The notes below the pieces were generated by a model. The model saw only the letters and a program-made list of their open reading frames with translations, did not search any database and was not told where the DNA came from. This document shows positions 27,203 through 36,216 of a stretch of DNA of 64,000 bases, one piece after another. Made by a program: the position numbers and the translations under genes. The stretch's first letter is position 1. Every line of letters begins with the position of its first letter. This stretch comes from Shinella curvata (GTDB lineage Bacteria; Pseudomonadota; Alphaproteobacteria; Rhizobiales; Rhizobiaceae), in contig NZ_JALJCJ010000011.1 of NCBI RefSeq assembly GCF_022899935.1, forward strand, positions 1 to 64,000, written 5' to 3'.

Positions 27203-28201
27203 TTAGGCCGTCGCCTCCAGGACGATATTGGCGGCACTTTCCTTCAGCTCGACGCCGAAGGCGCGCTGGTAGAGTTCGGCAACCAGCGTGCGTTCCAGTT
27301 CGTCGCACTTGTTGAGGAAGGTGACGCGGAAGGCGAAGGCGATGTCGCCGAAGATCTCGGCATTCTCGGCCCAGGTGATGACCGTGCGCGGGCTCATGAC
27401 CGTCGAGAGGTCGCCGTTGATGAAGGCGGCGCGGGTGAGATCGGCAACGCGGACCATGCGCGAGATCGTGTCGCGGCCGTCCTTGCCGCCGGAGAGGCGC
27501 TTGACCTTTGCGGCGACGATGCTGACTTCGTGGTCGTGCGGCAGGTAGTTCAGCGTGGTGACGATCGACCAGCGGTCCATCTGCGCCTGGTTGATCTGCT
27601 GCGTGCCGTGATAGAGGCCCGTCGTGTCGCCGAGGCCGACCGTGTTGGCGGTGGCGAACAGGCGGAAGGCGGGGTGCGGGCGGATGACGCGGCTCTGGTC
27701 GAGCAGCGTCAGGCGGCCGGCGGATTCCAGCACGCGCTGGATGACGAACATCACGTCCGGGCGGCCGGCATCGTATTCGTCGAAGACGAGCGCGACATTG
27801 TGCTGGTAGGCCCAGGGCAGGATGCCGTCCTTGAATTCGGTGACCTGCAGGCCGTCCTTGACGACGATGGCGTCCTTGCCGACGAGGTCGATGCGGCTGA
27901 CATGGCTGTCGAGGTTGACGCGCACGCAGGGCCAGTTGAGGCGGGCGGCGACCTGCTCGATGTGGGTCGACTTGCCCGTGCCGTGGTAACCGGACACCAT
28001 GACGCGGCGGTTATGGGCAAAGCCTGCGAGAATGGCCAGCGTCGTTTCGCGGTCGAACAGGTAGTCCGGGTCGAGGTCGGGCACATAGGCGTCCGCCTTG
28101 GAGTAGGCCGGGACACGCAGGTCCGTATCAATGCCGAAAACCTCCCGGACAGATACAGTCGTATCGGGGAGGTTGGAAATATCGAGATCCATCTTGCTCA
28201 T
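27203..28201 (-). CDS. cobS: Cobaltochelatase subunit CobS (AAA+ ATPase)
   Basis: MoxR-type AAA+ ATPase that powers cobalt insertion with CobT and CobN. The 332-aa protein has Walker A 'GYHGTGKST', Walker B 'ALVFDEYD', sensor 1 'LFATANT' and the CobS-specific N-terminus '[21 protein letters not shown]'. ATG 28201 has GGAG at good spacing; a GTG directly before it is in frame but too close. It is the first gene of the cobS-cobT-phytase-like unit. Confidence 0.97.
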   Translation of the reverse strand: MSKMDLDISNLPDTTVSVREVFGIDTDLRVPAYSKADAYVPDLDPDYLFDRETTLAILAGFAHNRRVMVSGYHGTGKSTHIEQVAARLNWPCVRVNLDSHVSRIDLVGKDAIVVKDGLQVTEFKDGILPWAYQHNVALVFDEYDAGRPDVMFVIQRVLESAGRLTLLDQSRVIRPHPAFRLFATANTVGLGDTTGLYHGTQQINQAQMDRWSIVTTLNYLPHDHEVSIVAAKVKRLSGGKDGRDTISRMVRVADLTRAAFINGDLSTVMSPRTVITWAENAEIFGDIAFAFRVTFLNKCDELERTLVAELYQRAFGVELKESAANIVLEATA

Positions 28202-28319
28202 CACGTCTCCGCGGGCGGCGGGTTCTCCTCCACCCCAATACCTTAGTGCTCGCCGACCATGCCTTTTGCTTGACCGCAGAAGGACGATACCGGGCGATTC
28301 CGCCCGGCCGCCAAATGCT

Positions 28320-28943
28320 CTAGCAGAAGCCGGCCTGCTTTAACAATTGATATGCTTGGATGACCGCGCGAAAACGCTCCTCCGAGCCTCTATCTCCGCC
28401 ATTTGCATCCGGGTGATGCTTTTTGACAAGCGTTTTGTAGGCGGTCTTGATGTCGTCGCCCGTCGCATTGGCCGCAAGTCCGAGCGTGTCGAAGGCCTTC
28501 GCCTCCAGCGTCTTCAGTTTTCGCGCCCGCGGCTCCATCTGCGGCCGGCGGCCCTTGCCTTCGTTGAAAAGGCCGAAGGGATCGCGGATGCGCTGATTTG
28601 CCCCGGCCGAGCCGGAGCGTGCAGAGCCCTGCGCCGGACCGTTCTTTGCGGCCTTGTTGACGCCGATCGTCCAGGTCGGGCGGTGGCCGGTGATGGCCTC
28701 CTTCTGGTAGCGCGCGATCTCGCCGTCGGAGAGGCCGGAGAAGTAGTTGTAGCCCTTGTTGTATTCCTTGACGTGCTCGAAGCAGAACATGAAATACTGG
28801 CCGTCGGCATTGCGGCCGACGGGGGCGCGGTGTTTGGCATTCTCTTCGCAGCCATCCCACTGACAGGTCGGCGCGGAGCGTTCGGGACGCTCCACGCGCC
28901 GCTTCGTGCGGATGCGGTCGAAGTATTTGGAATCGAGTTTCAT
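28320..28943 (-). CDS. J-domain protein with C-terminal DnaJ domain
   Basis: A 207-aa co-chaperone-type protein with an unusual order: the J domain is at the C-terminus (about residues 148-205, HPD motif at 177-179), while most DnaJ proteins have it first. The N-terminal part has C27, C32, C54 and H57 (CQWDGC and FCFEH) in a possible zinc-binding arrangement, and a middle linker rich in Gly, Ser and Ala. J domains stimulate Hsp70/DnaK ATPase; the client is unknown. ATG 28943 ([16 protein letters not shown]) was chosen for its conserved start. It is divergent from bolA. Confidence 0.88.
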   Translation of the reverse strand: MKLDSKYFDRIRTKRRVERPERSAPTCQWDGCEENAKHRAPVGRNADGQYFMFCFEHVKEYNKGYNYFSGLSDGEIARYQKEAITGHRPTWTIGVNKAAKNGPAQGSARSGSAGANQRIRDPFGLFNEGKGRRPQMEPRARKLKTLEAKAFDTLGLAANATGDDIKTAYKTLVKKHHPDANGGDRGSEERFRAVIQAYQLLKQAGFC

Positions 28944-29066
28944 GCCGCACATTATGGGGGTGCGGAGGGCCCGCAACAAGAATTGACAAAGCGGAATGTT
29001 GCTGGCTTTGTGGAACTATTTTGTTGCGTTGCGGCGCGTGATTTTCCGGCCGCCGAAAGTTCGCTT

Positions 29067-29348
29067 ATGTCCATGAAATCCAGCATCACCGCGAAGCTCG
29101 ACGCGGCCTTTTCGCCCGAGCGGCTCGAAGTCATCAACGAGAGCCATCTGCATGCCGGCCACCAGCCCGGCTACGACGGCGAAGGCGAGACGCATATGCG
29201 CGTGCGCATCGTCGCTTCGGCCTTTGCCGGCATGGGCCGGGTGGCGCGGCACCGGGCGATCAACGATCTGGTGAAGGCGGAATTCGACGCGGGGCTGCAT
29301 GCGCTTGCTGTCGAGGTGACGGCGCCCGGCGAGCCGACGCGCTGGTGA
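29067..29348 (+). CDS. bolA: BolA family protein
   Basis: A 93-aa BolA/YrbA-fold protein. The core is 'LEVINESHLHAGHQPGYDGEGETHMRVRIVASAFAGMGRVARHRAI', with the conserved His in 'SHLHAGH' that ligates a [2Fe-2S] cluster when paired with a monothiol glutaredoxin. In alphaproteobacteria BolA works in iron-sulfur and iron regulation and stress morphology. ATG 29067 or 29073 may start it. Its TGA abuts the stop of the convergent CorC gene (TGATCA). Confidence 0.93.
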   Translation: MSMKSSITAKLDAAFSPERLEVINESHLHAGHQPGYDGEGETHMRVRIVASAFAGMGRVARHRAINDLVKAEFDAGLHALAVEVTAPGEPTRW

Positions 29349-30257
29349 TCAGGGTTTCGCCGGCTCGGGTTCGAGCGGGCGGATGCGCAGCTTGGTGATG
29401 CGGTTCTTCACACGCTTCATGACGATGAAGCGCTTGCCGTGGAAGGTGAAGGCCTGGCGCTCCTCGGGGATCGATTTCGATTCATGGATGACGAGGCCGG
29501 CGATCGTCGTGGCCTCCTCGTCCGGCAGGGTCCAGCCGAAGGCGCGGTTGAGGTCGCGGATGGCCACGCCACCATCGACGACGAGCGACCCGTCCGCCTC
29601 GCGGCGCACGCCCTGCAGGTCGATGGTCGCCTCGTCCGAGGTGTCGCCGACGATTTCCTTCAAAATATCCTGAAGCGTGACGACGCCCTGGACCTCGCCG
29701 TATTCGTCCACCACGGTGGCAAAATGCTCCTGCCGGCGCAGGAAGGCGGCAAGCTGTTCCTTCAGCGTCGTCGTGTCCGGTACGAACCAGGGTTTTTGCG
29801 CGACCTTGGTGATGTCGAGGTTTTTCGGCTCGACGCCGGGTTCGGCGAGTGCGCGTAGGAGGTCTTTGGCGTGCACCACGCCGACGATGTTGTCGACCGA
29901 GCCCGCCCAGAGTGGCATGCGCGTATAGGGGCTTTCCAGCACGGCCTTGACGATCTCCTCCGGCGGGTCGTCGGCATCGAGGCCGCGCATCGTCGTGCGG
30001 TGGATCATGATGTCGGAGACTTCGAGCGCGTCGAGGTCGAGCATTCCAAGCAGCTTTTCGCGGTCGGGCTTTGCCGCCGCACTTTCCGCCTGCCGCCGCT
30101 CCCCCTCCGCTTCGCGGGCTTCCTGATGCGTGCGCCACAGCGTGGCGAGCGGTGTCCGGAAGCGGAAGAGCAGGATGGCAAGCGGGATCAGGCCGAGAAC
30201 CGCAACGATCAGCAGCCACGGGAAGGGGGCGAGTGCTGCGGGCGCGTCACTGGTCAT
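29349..30257 (-). CDS. CBS-pair / CorC_HlyC protein lacking the DUF21 membrane domain
   Basis: The 302-aa protein has one membrane segment (about residues 12-32), a charged linker, a CBS pair (about 80-200: 'VSDIMIHRTTMRGLDADD', 'VVDEYGEVQGVVTLQDILKEIVGD') and a C-terminal CorC_HlyC transporter-associated domain (about 215-295). Relatives called hemolysin/TlyC/CNNM, thought to take part in Mg/Co efflux, are about 430 aa with a DUF21 domain of three to four TMs. Here that domain is replaced by a single anchor. The start overlaps the aroB stop (ATGA), so there is no room upstream for DUF21 and no visible frameshift. Without DUF21, transport by this chain alone is doubtful; E. coli CorC also lacks it. 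Confidence 0.88.
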   Translation of the reverse strand: MTSDAPAALAPFPWLLIVAVLGLIPLAILLFRFRTPLATLWRTHQEAREAEGERRQAESAAAKPDREKLLGMLDLDALEVSDIMIHRTTMRGLDADDPPEEIVKAVLESPYTRMPLWAGSVDNIVGVVHAKDLLRALAEPGVEPKNLDITKVAQKPWFVPDTTTLKEQLAAFLRRQEHFATVVDEYGEVQGVVTLQDILKEIVGDTSDEATIDLQGVRREADGSLVVDGGVAIRDLNRAFGWTLPDEEATTIAGLVIHESKSIPEERQAFTFHGKRFIVMKRVKNRITKLRIRPLEPEPAKP

Positions 30258-31387
30258 TTCGGCAGCTTTTCCTTCAGGAAAGCGACGACTTCGGATTGCG
30301 GCACGTCATCGGCGACGAAGGACTGGCCGACGCCGCGCGTCAGGATGAAGGTGAGCTTGCCGCCCTTCACCTTCTTGTCCTGCGCGATGGCGTCCATCAG
30401 CACCTCCGCCGGCGGCAGGCCGCCGGGGATTTCGTCCATCGACGTCGGCAGGCCGACTTCCCGCAGATGTTTTTCGACGCGCTTGCCGTCATCGGGGCTG
30501 CACAGATTCATGCGGGTGGAAAACTGGTGGGCGAGCACCATGCCGATCGAGACGCCCTCGCCATGCACGAGGCGGGCGCTGTCATACTGCGTGGCGGCTT
30601 CCAGCGCGTGGCCGAAGGTATGGCCGAGATTGAGCAAAGCGCGCTGGCCGTTTTCCCGCTCGTCGGCGGCGACCACATCGGCCTTGGCCTGGCAGCTCGT
30701 GGCGATCGCCTCGATGCGGGCATCGCCGCCGGCAAAGACCGCCTGCCAGTTCTGTTCGAGCCAGGCGAAGAAGTCGGGCTTGTCGATCAGGCCGTATTTC
30801 GCGACTTCGGCGTAACCGGCGCGGAATTCGCGCGGCGAGAGCGTGTCGAGCACGTCGGTGTCGGCGAGCACCAGATCGGGCTGGTGGAAGACGCCGATGA
30901 GGTTCTTGCCGTGCGGCGAGTTGATGCCGGTCTTGCCGCCGACGGAGCTGTCGACCTGCGCCAGAAGCGAGGTCGGCACCTGGATGAAGCGCGAGCCGCG
31001 GCGTGCGATGCCGGCGGCAAAGCCGGTGAGGTCGCCGATCACGCCGCCGCCGAGCGCCACTACGGCGTCATTGCGCTCGATGCGGGCGGCGAGCACGCTG
31101 TCGCAGACGCTGATCAGATGCTCGAAGCTCTTCGTCTTCTCGCCGGCCGGAAGCACGAGCGAAACGGCATCTATGCCCTCCACCTTGAGGGCGGCCAGGA
31201 AATTGTCGAGATAGATCGGCGCGACGTTCTCGTCGGTGATGACGGCGATCTTGCGGCCCTTCAGGCGGCTGGCGATCTCGCGACCGGCGGCGGCGATCAG
31301 GCCGGGGCCGATCAGGATGTCGTAGGAGCGGTCGGCAAGCTCGACCCGCACGGTGCGGCGCGCAGTGGCGGAAGCGGTCATGGGCAT
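30254..31387 (-). CDS. aroB: 3-dehydroquinate synthase
   Basis: Second step of the shikimate pathway: DAHP to 3-dehydroquinate, NAD- and metal-dependent. The 377-aa protein shows 'ALGGGVIGDLTGFAAG' (NAD/phosphate), 'QVPTSLLAQVDSSVGGKTGINSPHGKNLIG' (catalytic and NAD residues), and metal-ligand regions 'NLGHTFGHALE' and 'HGEGVSIGMV'. It begins five bases after the aroK stop and overlaps the next gene by four, forming aroK-aroB-CorC on the minus strand. Confidence 0.97.
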   Translation of the reverse strand: MPMTASATARRTVRVELADRSYDILIGPGLIAAAGREIASRLKGRKIAVITDENVAPIYLDNFLAALKVEGIDAVSLVLPAGEKTKSFEHLISVCDSVLAARIERNDAVVALGGGVIGDLTGFAAGIARRGSRFIQVPTSLLAQVDSSVGGKTGINSPHGKNLIGVFHQPDLVLADTDVLDTLSPREFRAGYAEVAKYGLIDKPDFFAWLEQNWQAVFAGGDARIEAIATSCQAKADVVAADERENGQRALLNLGHTFGHALEAATQYDSARLVHGEGVSIGMVLAHQFSTRMNLCSPDDGKRVEKHLREVGLPTSMDEIPGGLPPAEVLMDAIAQDKKVKGGKLTFILTRGVGQSFVADDVPQSEVVAFLKEKLPK

Positions 31388-31391
31388 CTCG

Positions 31392-31982
31392 TCAGGGTTT
31401 GCGGGTGGCGGTGATGGCAGCCAGCACCTCCTCCACCATGGTTTCCTTCTTCACGTCGCGCGACATCACGGTGAGATCGGCTTCCGAATAGATCGGATAG
31501 CGGGCGTTCATGAGGTTTTCGAGCGTCTGGCGCGGGTTTTCCGTCTTGAGCAGCGGACGGGTGTCGCGCTTGTTGACGCGCTCCCAGAGCACATCGAGAT
31601 CGGCCTTCAGCCAGACGGTGAGGCCGCCGCGCTTGATGTGCTTGCGGGTGTTGTCGTTGATATAGGCGCCGCCGCCGGTCGACACGACGCGCGGGCCGGA
31701 ACGCAGCAGGCGCTTGATGACGCGGGTTTCCAGCGCGCGGAACTCGGCCTCGCCATAAGCGGCAAAAAGGTCCGTGATCGACATGCGCGAGACGCGCTCG
31801 ATCTCGTGATCTGAATCGACGAAGGGAATGCCGAGCGTCTGCGCGGTCATGCGGCCGATCGCCGATTTTCCTGCGCCCATCAGGCCGATCAGCACGAGAT
31901 TGCGTTTGCCGAGCGCGGCACGAGCCTCACTTGCAAGCGTGGGGGCAAGTGCGGGAGGGGCCTGGTCGATCGGCTCTGTCAT
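31392..31982 (-). CDS. aroK: Shikimate kinase
   Basis: Phosphorylates shikimate at the 3-hydroxyl with ATP. The 196-aa protein carries the P-loop '[14 protein letters not shown]', shikimate-binding 'FVDSDHEIE' and 'STGGGAY', and the lid Arg region 'NKRDTRPLL'. The N-terminal 25 residues are a non-conserved extension common in rhizobia. It leads the aroK-aroB unit and is divergent from the small membrane-protein gene at 32136. Confidence 0.96.
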   Translation of the reverse strand: MTEPIDQAPPALAPTLASEARAALGKRNLVLIGLMGAGKSAIGRMTAQTLGIPFVDSDHEIERVSRMSITDLFAAYGEAEFRALETRVIKRLLRSGPRVVSTGGGAYINDNTRKHIKRGGLTVWLKADLDVLWERVNKRDTRPLLKTENPRQTLENLMNARYPIYSEADLTVMSRDVKKETMVEEVLAAITATRKP

Positions 31983-32135
31983 TGGTGTTTCCGGGGTTTC
32001 GTCCCTTTCCGTATCGACAAAACCACCGGAAGCGTCAAGTCTGCCGCACCCTTCATCCCGGGTGTCAGCGGACGCCCGGCCTTGCGCTCGGCGGGCGGCG
32101 AGGCAATATAAACGGCATCCGCCCCGGAGAATGCC

Positions 32136-32285
32136 ATGCCCACCCTGTTCCGTTTCCTGTTCTTCTGCGCCGTGATCGTCGGATCGGTCTATGGCGTGAT
32201 GGTGGCGCTGGTGACCTTCGTCGAGCCGACCGAGCGCGAGGTGACGATCCGCATTCCCTCCGAACGGGTGAACCCGCAGCCATGA
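32136..32285 (+). CDS. 49-residue one-TM protein coupled to xerD
   Basis: A small open frame: [20 protein letters not shown] begins it, a membrane helix covers about residues 5-28, and a charged tail ends in [13 protein letters not shown] lies about six bases before ATG 32136. Its TGA overlaps the ATG of xerD (ATGA), so xerD is probably translated by coupled reinitiation. The length, ribosome site, membrane helix and overlap together argue that it is real rather than chance. Function unknown; similar small proteins may sit before xerD in related rhizobia. Confidence 0.72.
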   Translation: MPTLFRFLFFCAVIVGSVYGVMVALVTFVEPTEREVTIRIPSERVNPQP

Positions 32286-33229
32286 GGGATCTGTCCGCGC
32301 TTCAGGTGGAATCCTTCCTCGAGATGATGAGCGCCGAGCGGGGTGCAGCGGTGAACACGCTGCAATCCTACGAGCGCGACCTCGAGGATGCGAAATCCTT
32401 CCTCAATGAGCGAAATATACGCCTCACCGAGGCGATGCCGGATGATCTGCGCGCCTATCTCGGCCATCTCGCCAAACAGGGTTTTGCCGCCTCCTCGCAG
32501 GCGCGCCGGCTGTCGGCGCTGCGGCAGTTCTTCAAATTCCTCTATGGCGAGGGCCTGCGCGGCGACGATCCCACGGGCATTCTCGATGCGCCCAAGAAGG
32601 GGCGCTCGCTGCCGAAGACCCTGAGTGTCGACGACGTGACCCGTCTCATCTCTCGTGCGGAGATTGAGGCCACGGAGCCGGGCGGCAATCTTCTGATGCA
32701 GCGGCGCATGCATCTGCTCGTCGAATTGCTTTATGCGACCGGCATGCGCGTCAGCGAGCTCGTCTCGTTGCCGGCCAGTGTTCTCGCGCAGACCGGGCGT
32801 TTTCTCGTCGTGAAGGGCAAGGGCAACAAGGAGCGGCTGGTGCCGCTGTCGCGCGCTGCGGTTTCTGCCATGGAAGCTTATGGCGAGGTGCTGGCGGCCG
32901 AGATCGGCGACGATCCGGCAACGGGCGCCTTCCTGTTTCCGGCGCAGAGCAAGGAAGGCTTTCTGCCGCGGCAGGTCTTTGCCCGCGACCTCAAGGCACT
33001 GGCGGGCCGGGCGGGAATTCGCGCCGCGACGCTGTCGCCGCATGTCCTTCGCCACGCTTTTGCCAGCCATCTGCTGCAGAACGGCGCGGACCTGCGCGCG
33101 GTACAGGAACTGCTGGGGCATTCGGACATTTCGACGACACAAATCTATACGCATGTGCTGGAAGAACGGCTCCACCAGCTCGTTCAGACCCATCACCCCC
33201 TTGCCAAACAGGCAAAAAAACCGGATTAG
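32282..33229 (+). CDS. xerD: Site-specific tyrosine recombinase XerD
   Basis: Chromosome-dimer resolution at dif together with XerC, under FtsK control. The 315-aa protein has an N-terminal SAM-like DNA-binding domain (1-110) and a catalytic domain with Arg156, Lys180, His254, Arg257, His280 and the nucleophile Tyr289 all present. There are no phage or island features near it, and the flanking genes are housekeeping, so it is the cellular recombinase and not an integrase. It is coupled to the upstream small membrane protein by an ATGA overlap. Confidence 0.95.
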   Translation: MRDLSALQVESFLEMMSAERGAAVNTLQSYERDLEDAKSFLNERNIRLTEAMPDDLRAYLGHLAKQGFAASSQARRLSALRQFFKFLYGEGLRGDDPTGILDAPKKGRSLPKTLSVDDVTRLISRAEIEATEPGGNLLMQRRMHLLVELLYATGMRVSELVSLPASVLAQTGRFLVVKGKGNKERLVPLSRAAVSAMEAYGEVLAAEIGDDPATGAFLFPAQSKEGFLPRQVFARDLKALAGRAGIRAATLSPHVLRHAFASHLLQNGADLRAVQELLGHSDISTTQIYTHVLEERLHQLVQTHHPLAKQAKKPD

Positions 33230-33309
33230 GACCCTTCGCCCGCGACTGGCCCCCATTTTGGCCGACACCCGCCTGGCGCGGTTTGAGCAAACGATCGGAA
33301 ACGCATCTC

Positions 33310-34263
33310 ATGCACAACTACCTCGATTTCGAAAAGCCCATCTCGGATCTCGAAGGCAAGATCCACGAGCTGAAGAAGCTCAAAGAAGAAGATGAGAGCA
33401 TCGACACGTCTGACGAGGTCGGCCGGCTGGAAGTGCGCGCCCGCGAGGCGATGGCCGACATCTATTCCAAGCTGAGCCCCTGGCAGAAAACGCAGGTCGC
33501 GCGCCACCCGCAGCGCCCGCACTTCCTCGACTATGCCCGCCAGCTCTTCGAAGAATTCACGCCGCTGGCCGGCGACCGCAAGTTCGCCGAAGACGAGGCG
33601 ATCCAGGCCGGTCTCGGCCGCTTCCGCGGCGAAGCCGTCGCCATCATCGGCCAGGAAAAGGGCAACGACACCAAGTCGCGCCTCAAGCACAACTTCGGCA
33701 GCGCGCGTCCGGAAGGCTATCGCAAGGCGATCCGCGTCATGGAAATGGCCGACCGCTTCGGCCTGCCGGTCATCACGCTGATCGATACGGCCGGCGCCTA
33801 TCCGGGCATTGGCGCGGAAGAGCGCGGCCAGGCGGAAGCCATCGCCCGCTCGACGGAAATGTGTCTCAACATCCGCGTGCCGATCGTTTCGGTCGTGCTG
33901 GGTGAAGGCGGTTCGGGCGGCGCGATCGCGATCGCCACCGGCGACCGCGTCTACATGCTGGAGCATGCGATCTACAGCGTGATCTCGCCGGAAGGTGCTG
34001 CCTCCATTCTCTGGCGCGATTCCACGCGCGCCAAGGAAGCGGCGAGCAACATGAAGATCACGTCGGAGGACCTGAAGGCCTTCGGCATTATCGACGGCAT
34101 CATCCAGGAGCCCGTCGGCGGTGCGCATCGCGATCCCGCCGCCGTGATCGGCCGCACCGGCGATGTCATTGCCGCCGCGCTCAAGGAACTTTCGGCCAAG
34201 CCGGGCGACCAGCTGCGCAAGGATCGCCGCCAGCGCTACCTGAACATCGGCCGCCAGCTCTAA
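33310..34263 (+). CDS. accA: Acetyl-CoA carboxylase carboxyltransferase alpha subunit
   Basis: Alpha half of the carboxyltransferase that makes malonyl-CoA for fatty-acid synthesis; it works with AccD. The 317-aa protein shows 'MHNYLDFEKPISDLEGKI', the crotonase-fold segments 'LIDTAGAYPGIGAEERGQ' and 'VVLGEGGSGGAIAI', and 'YSVISPEGAASILWRD'. ATG 33310 was chosen because it begins the conserved N-terminus; a TTG at 33283 is unnecessary. Confidence 0.97.
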   Translation: MHNYLDFEKPISDLEGKIHELKKLKEEDESIDTSDEVGRLEVRAREAMADIYSKLSPWQKTQVARHPQRPHFLDYARQLFEEFTPLAGDRKFAEDEAIQAGLGRFRGEAVAIIGQEKGNDTKSRLKHNFGSARPEGYRKAIRVMEMADRFGLPVITLIDTAGAYPGIGAEERGQAEAIARSTEMCLNIRVPIVSVVLGEGGSGGAIAIATGDRVYMLEHAIYSVISPEGAASILWRDSTRAKEAASNMKITSEDLKAFGIIDGIIQEPVGGAHRDPAAVIGRTGDVIAAALKELSAKPGDQLRKDRRQRYLNIGRQL

Positions 34264-34275
34264 GGCGGTGTTTTG

Positions 34276-34298
34276 AAGGGCGGCCGGGCGCCGCCCTT
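34276..34298 (+). terminator. GC-rich hairpin after accA
   Basis: Perfect 9-bp stem AAGGGCGGC / GCCGCCCTT with a 5-nt loop, starting 13 bases after the accA stop. There is no T-run, so termination by this stem alone would be weak; it may mainly define the mRNA end. Confidence 0.5.
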
Positions 34299-34466
34299 GC
34301 CAAATCTCGGCCACATTCCCCGTGTTTGAGACGGGTGCGGGTTTCCGGCAGCCTCGCGAAAGAATTTCCGGTTAAGAATTTATGAAGTATAAGCCGGTTA
34401 CGACTGCGCGTCCGCCAGCCCGGCGTGACGGCATGCGATCTGACGATTGTTGACGGACCCTGTGGA

Positions 34467-35969
34467 ATGCGCCTGACTGTTCTTGCCGCCATATCGCTCC
34501 TTGCCGTTGCCGCCGCCGGCTGCACGAATGAGACGCTCGACACGTTCGACAAGGTCGACGTCGACCTCAAGCGGGTGTCCAGCAAGACCGGCTATCAGCT
34601 GTCTCCCGCGGTGCTGTCCAAGATGTCGTCGATGAACATCGACCGGGCCTCGCCGATCATGCTGCGCATCTTCAAGGAAGAGGGCCGGCTGGAAGTCTGG
34701 AAGGCGGACCGCTCCAACCGGTTCCAGCAGGTGCGCAACTACAAGATCTGCGCCTGGTCGGGCAAACTCGGACCAAAGATGAAGGAGGGCGACCGTCAGG
34801 CGCCGGAAGGGTTCTATCCGCTCACCAAGGCGAACATGAACCCGAATTCGAGCTATTTCCTCGCGATCAACACGGGATATCCGAATGCCTATGACCGCGC
34901 CAACAAGGCGAGCGGCACGCATCTGATGATCCACGGCGCCTGTTCGTCCTCGGGCTGCTATTCGATGACCGACGAGCAGATGGTGGAGATCTTCGCGCTC
35001 GCCCGCGATGCCTTCGGCGGCGGTCAGTCCAGCATCCAGCTCCAGGCTTTCCCCTTCCGCATGACGGCGGAAAACATGGCGCGCCACCGCGACAATCCGA
35101 ACATCGAATTCTGGAAGATGCTGAAGGTCGGCTACGATCATTTCGAAGTGACCAAGCGGCCGCCGGATGTGAATGTCTGCGAGAAGAAATATGTCTTCAA
35201 CCAGCAGGCCGACAAGCCATTCTCGCCGGCCGGCGCCTGCCCGGCGATGACGACACCCGGCGCGCTGGAAGTGGCGCTCAACAGCTATAACAAGACCTAT
35301 GCGGCGTCCTATGCCACCGCGATGCGGAAATATGACGGCACGGTCTGGATCGAGCCTTCGGAGGCCCAGCGCAAGGCCATCGTCGCCGACCAGCGCAAGG
35401 GCCGCGAGCTCGCCTATGCGCCGACGGGCAACTCGCTCGATGCCGGCAAGCTAATGACCGAGCGCGAGATCGCCGAACAGAAGCGCAAGGCCGAGGAGGC
35501 TGAAAGGCGGAAGGTCGAAGCGGCCGAGCGCGCCGTGCGCGAAGCCGAGGAAGCCAAGGCCAAGGCCGAAGCCGATTTCGCCGCCGATGTGGCCACCGAG
35601 AAGGCCGAAAAGCAGGCGAGGGGCGAGGGCGCTCTGCCGGTGCCCGAACACAATCCCGGTATCGCATCAACGATCGAGAAACCGGAAAAGAAACCATTCT
35701 GGAAGTCCTGGATTGAGAAAAGCCAGCCGGTCGAGGCCGAGCGGGTTCAGCCGGTCGTGACCGAGAGCGCCGAGCAGGCTGCTCTCAAGGGTGGCCGACA
35801 GCAGGCGAAGGCTGGCGAAACGGCCACTGCTGTCAACCAGACCGTTGCGACCGGCACCGCACAACAGACCGAAGCCGTTGCAGCACTTCCCGTCCCCGGT
35901 GGCGATGCGGGCCAGCAGGTCGTTGAAGAGACGGCGAAGAAGCCTTTCTGGAAATTCTGGCAGAAATGA
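34467..35969 (+). CDS. L,D-transpeptidase (YafK/YkuD type) lipoprotein with repeated C-terminal motif
   Basis: Envelope enzyme predicted to form or edit L,D peptide bonds in peptidoglycan or attach proteins to it. The 500-aa product has a signal and probable lipobox (Cys19), and a YafK-like catalytic domain (about 65-225) with His156 and Cys164 in 'MIHGACSSSGCYSMTD'. A Lys/Glu/Ala-rich coiled-coil follows (about 298-387), then two copies of a unit that starts ALPVP and ends KKPFWKxW (389-415 and 473-498), the second ending the protein. ATG 34467 begins the signal. rhizobial envelopes are rich in L,D crosslinks and polar growth depends on such enzymes, which fits. The stop overlaps the tusA start. 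Confidence 0.86.
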   Translation: MRLTVLAAISLLAVAAAGCTNETLDTFDKVDVDLKRVSSKTGYQLSPAVLSKMSSMNIDRASPIMLRIFKEEGRLEVWKADRSNRFQQVRNYKICAWSGKLGPKMKEGDRQAPEGFYPLTKANMNPNSSYFLAINTGYPNAYDRANKASGTHLMIHGACSSSGCYSMTDEQMVEIFALARDAFGGGQSSIQLQAFPFRMTAENMARHRDNPNIEFWKMLKVGYDHFEVTKRPPDVNVCEKKYVFNQQADKPFSPAGACPAMTTPGALEVALNSYNKTYAASYATAMRKYDGTVWIEPSEAQRKAIVADQRKGRELAYAPTGNSLDAGKLMTEREIAEQKRKAEEAERRKVEAAERAVREAEEAKAKAEADFAADVATEKAEKQARGEGALPVPEHNPGIASTIEKPEKKPFWKSWIEKSQPVEAERVQPVVTESAEQAALKGGRQQAKAGETATAVNQTVATGTAQQTEAVAALPVPGGDAGQQVVEETAKKPFWKFWQK

Positions 35970-36214
35970 CCGCGGTTGCGGCGCATGACGAAGCCGAGGT
36001 CTATGACCTGCGCGGGCTGAAATGCCCGCTCCCGGTGATGAAGGCGCGCAAGCGCCTTTCGACGATGGCCGCCGGTACGCGCCTCTGGGTCGAGACCACC
36101 GACCCTCTCGCCGTCATAGACATTCCCCATTTCTGTCATGAAGACGGCCACGCGCTCGAAGCCAGCGAGCGCATCGATGCCGGCCACCGCTTCCTGATCC
36201 GCAAGAAAGCCTAG
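35966..36214 (+). CDS. TusA-family sulfur carrier protein
   Basis: An 82-aa protein of the TusA/SirA fold with the conserved 'DLRGLKCPLPVMKAR'; Cys20 is the persulfide-carrying residue. TusA-like proteins pass sulfur to tRNA thiolation, molybdenum cofactor or other acceptors, and the acceptor here is unknown. Its ATG overlaps the LD-transpeptidase stop by 4 bp, an odd partnership of an envelope enzyme and a sulfur carrier. The stop lies two bases from that of the convergent COG0523 gene. Confidence 0.88.
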   Translation: MTAVAAHDEAEVYDLRGLKCPLPVMKARKRLSTMAAGTRLWVETTDPLAVIDIPHFCHEDGHALEASERIDAGHRFLIRKKA

Positions 36215-36216
36215 GT

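Noticed and set aside
29349-30257. A frameshift or deletion splitting a full-length DUF21-CorC gene
   Set aside because: The start overlaps the aroB stop and aroB is complete, so no DUF21 remnant is left upstream. The reading frame is clean throughout.
29349-30257. Calling the CorC gene a hemolysin toxin
   Set aside because: The TlyC/hemolysin name is historical; CBS and CorC domains point to ion homeostasis, not lysis.
32282-33229. xerD as an integrase of a mobile element near tRNA-Arg
   Set aside because: The recombinase is 7 kb from the tRNA and surrounded by housekeeping genes (aroB, accA). No direct repeat of the tRNA end or cargo genes was seen.
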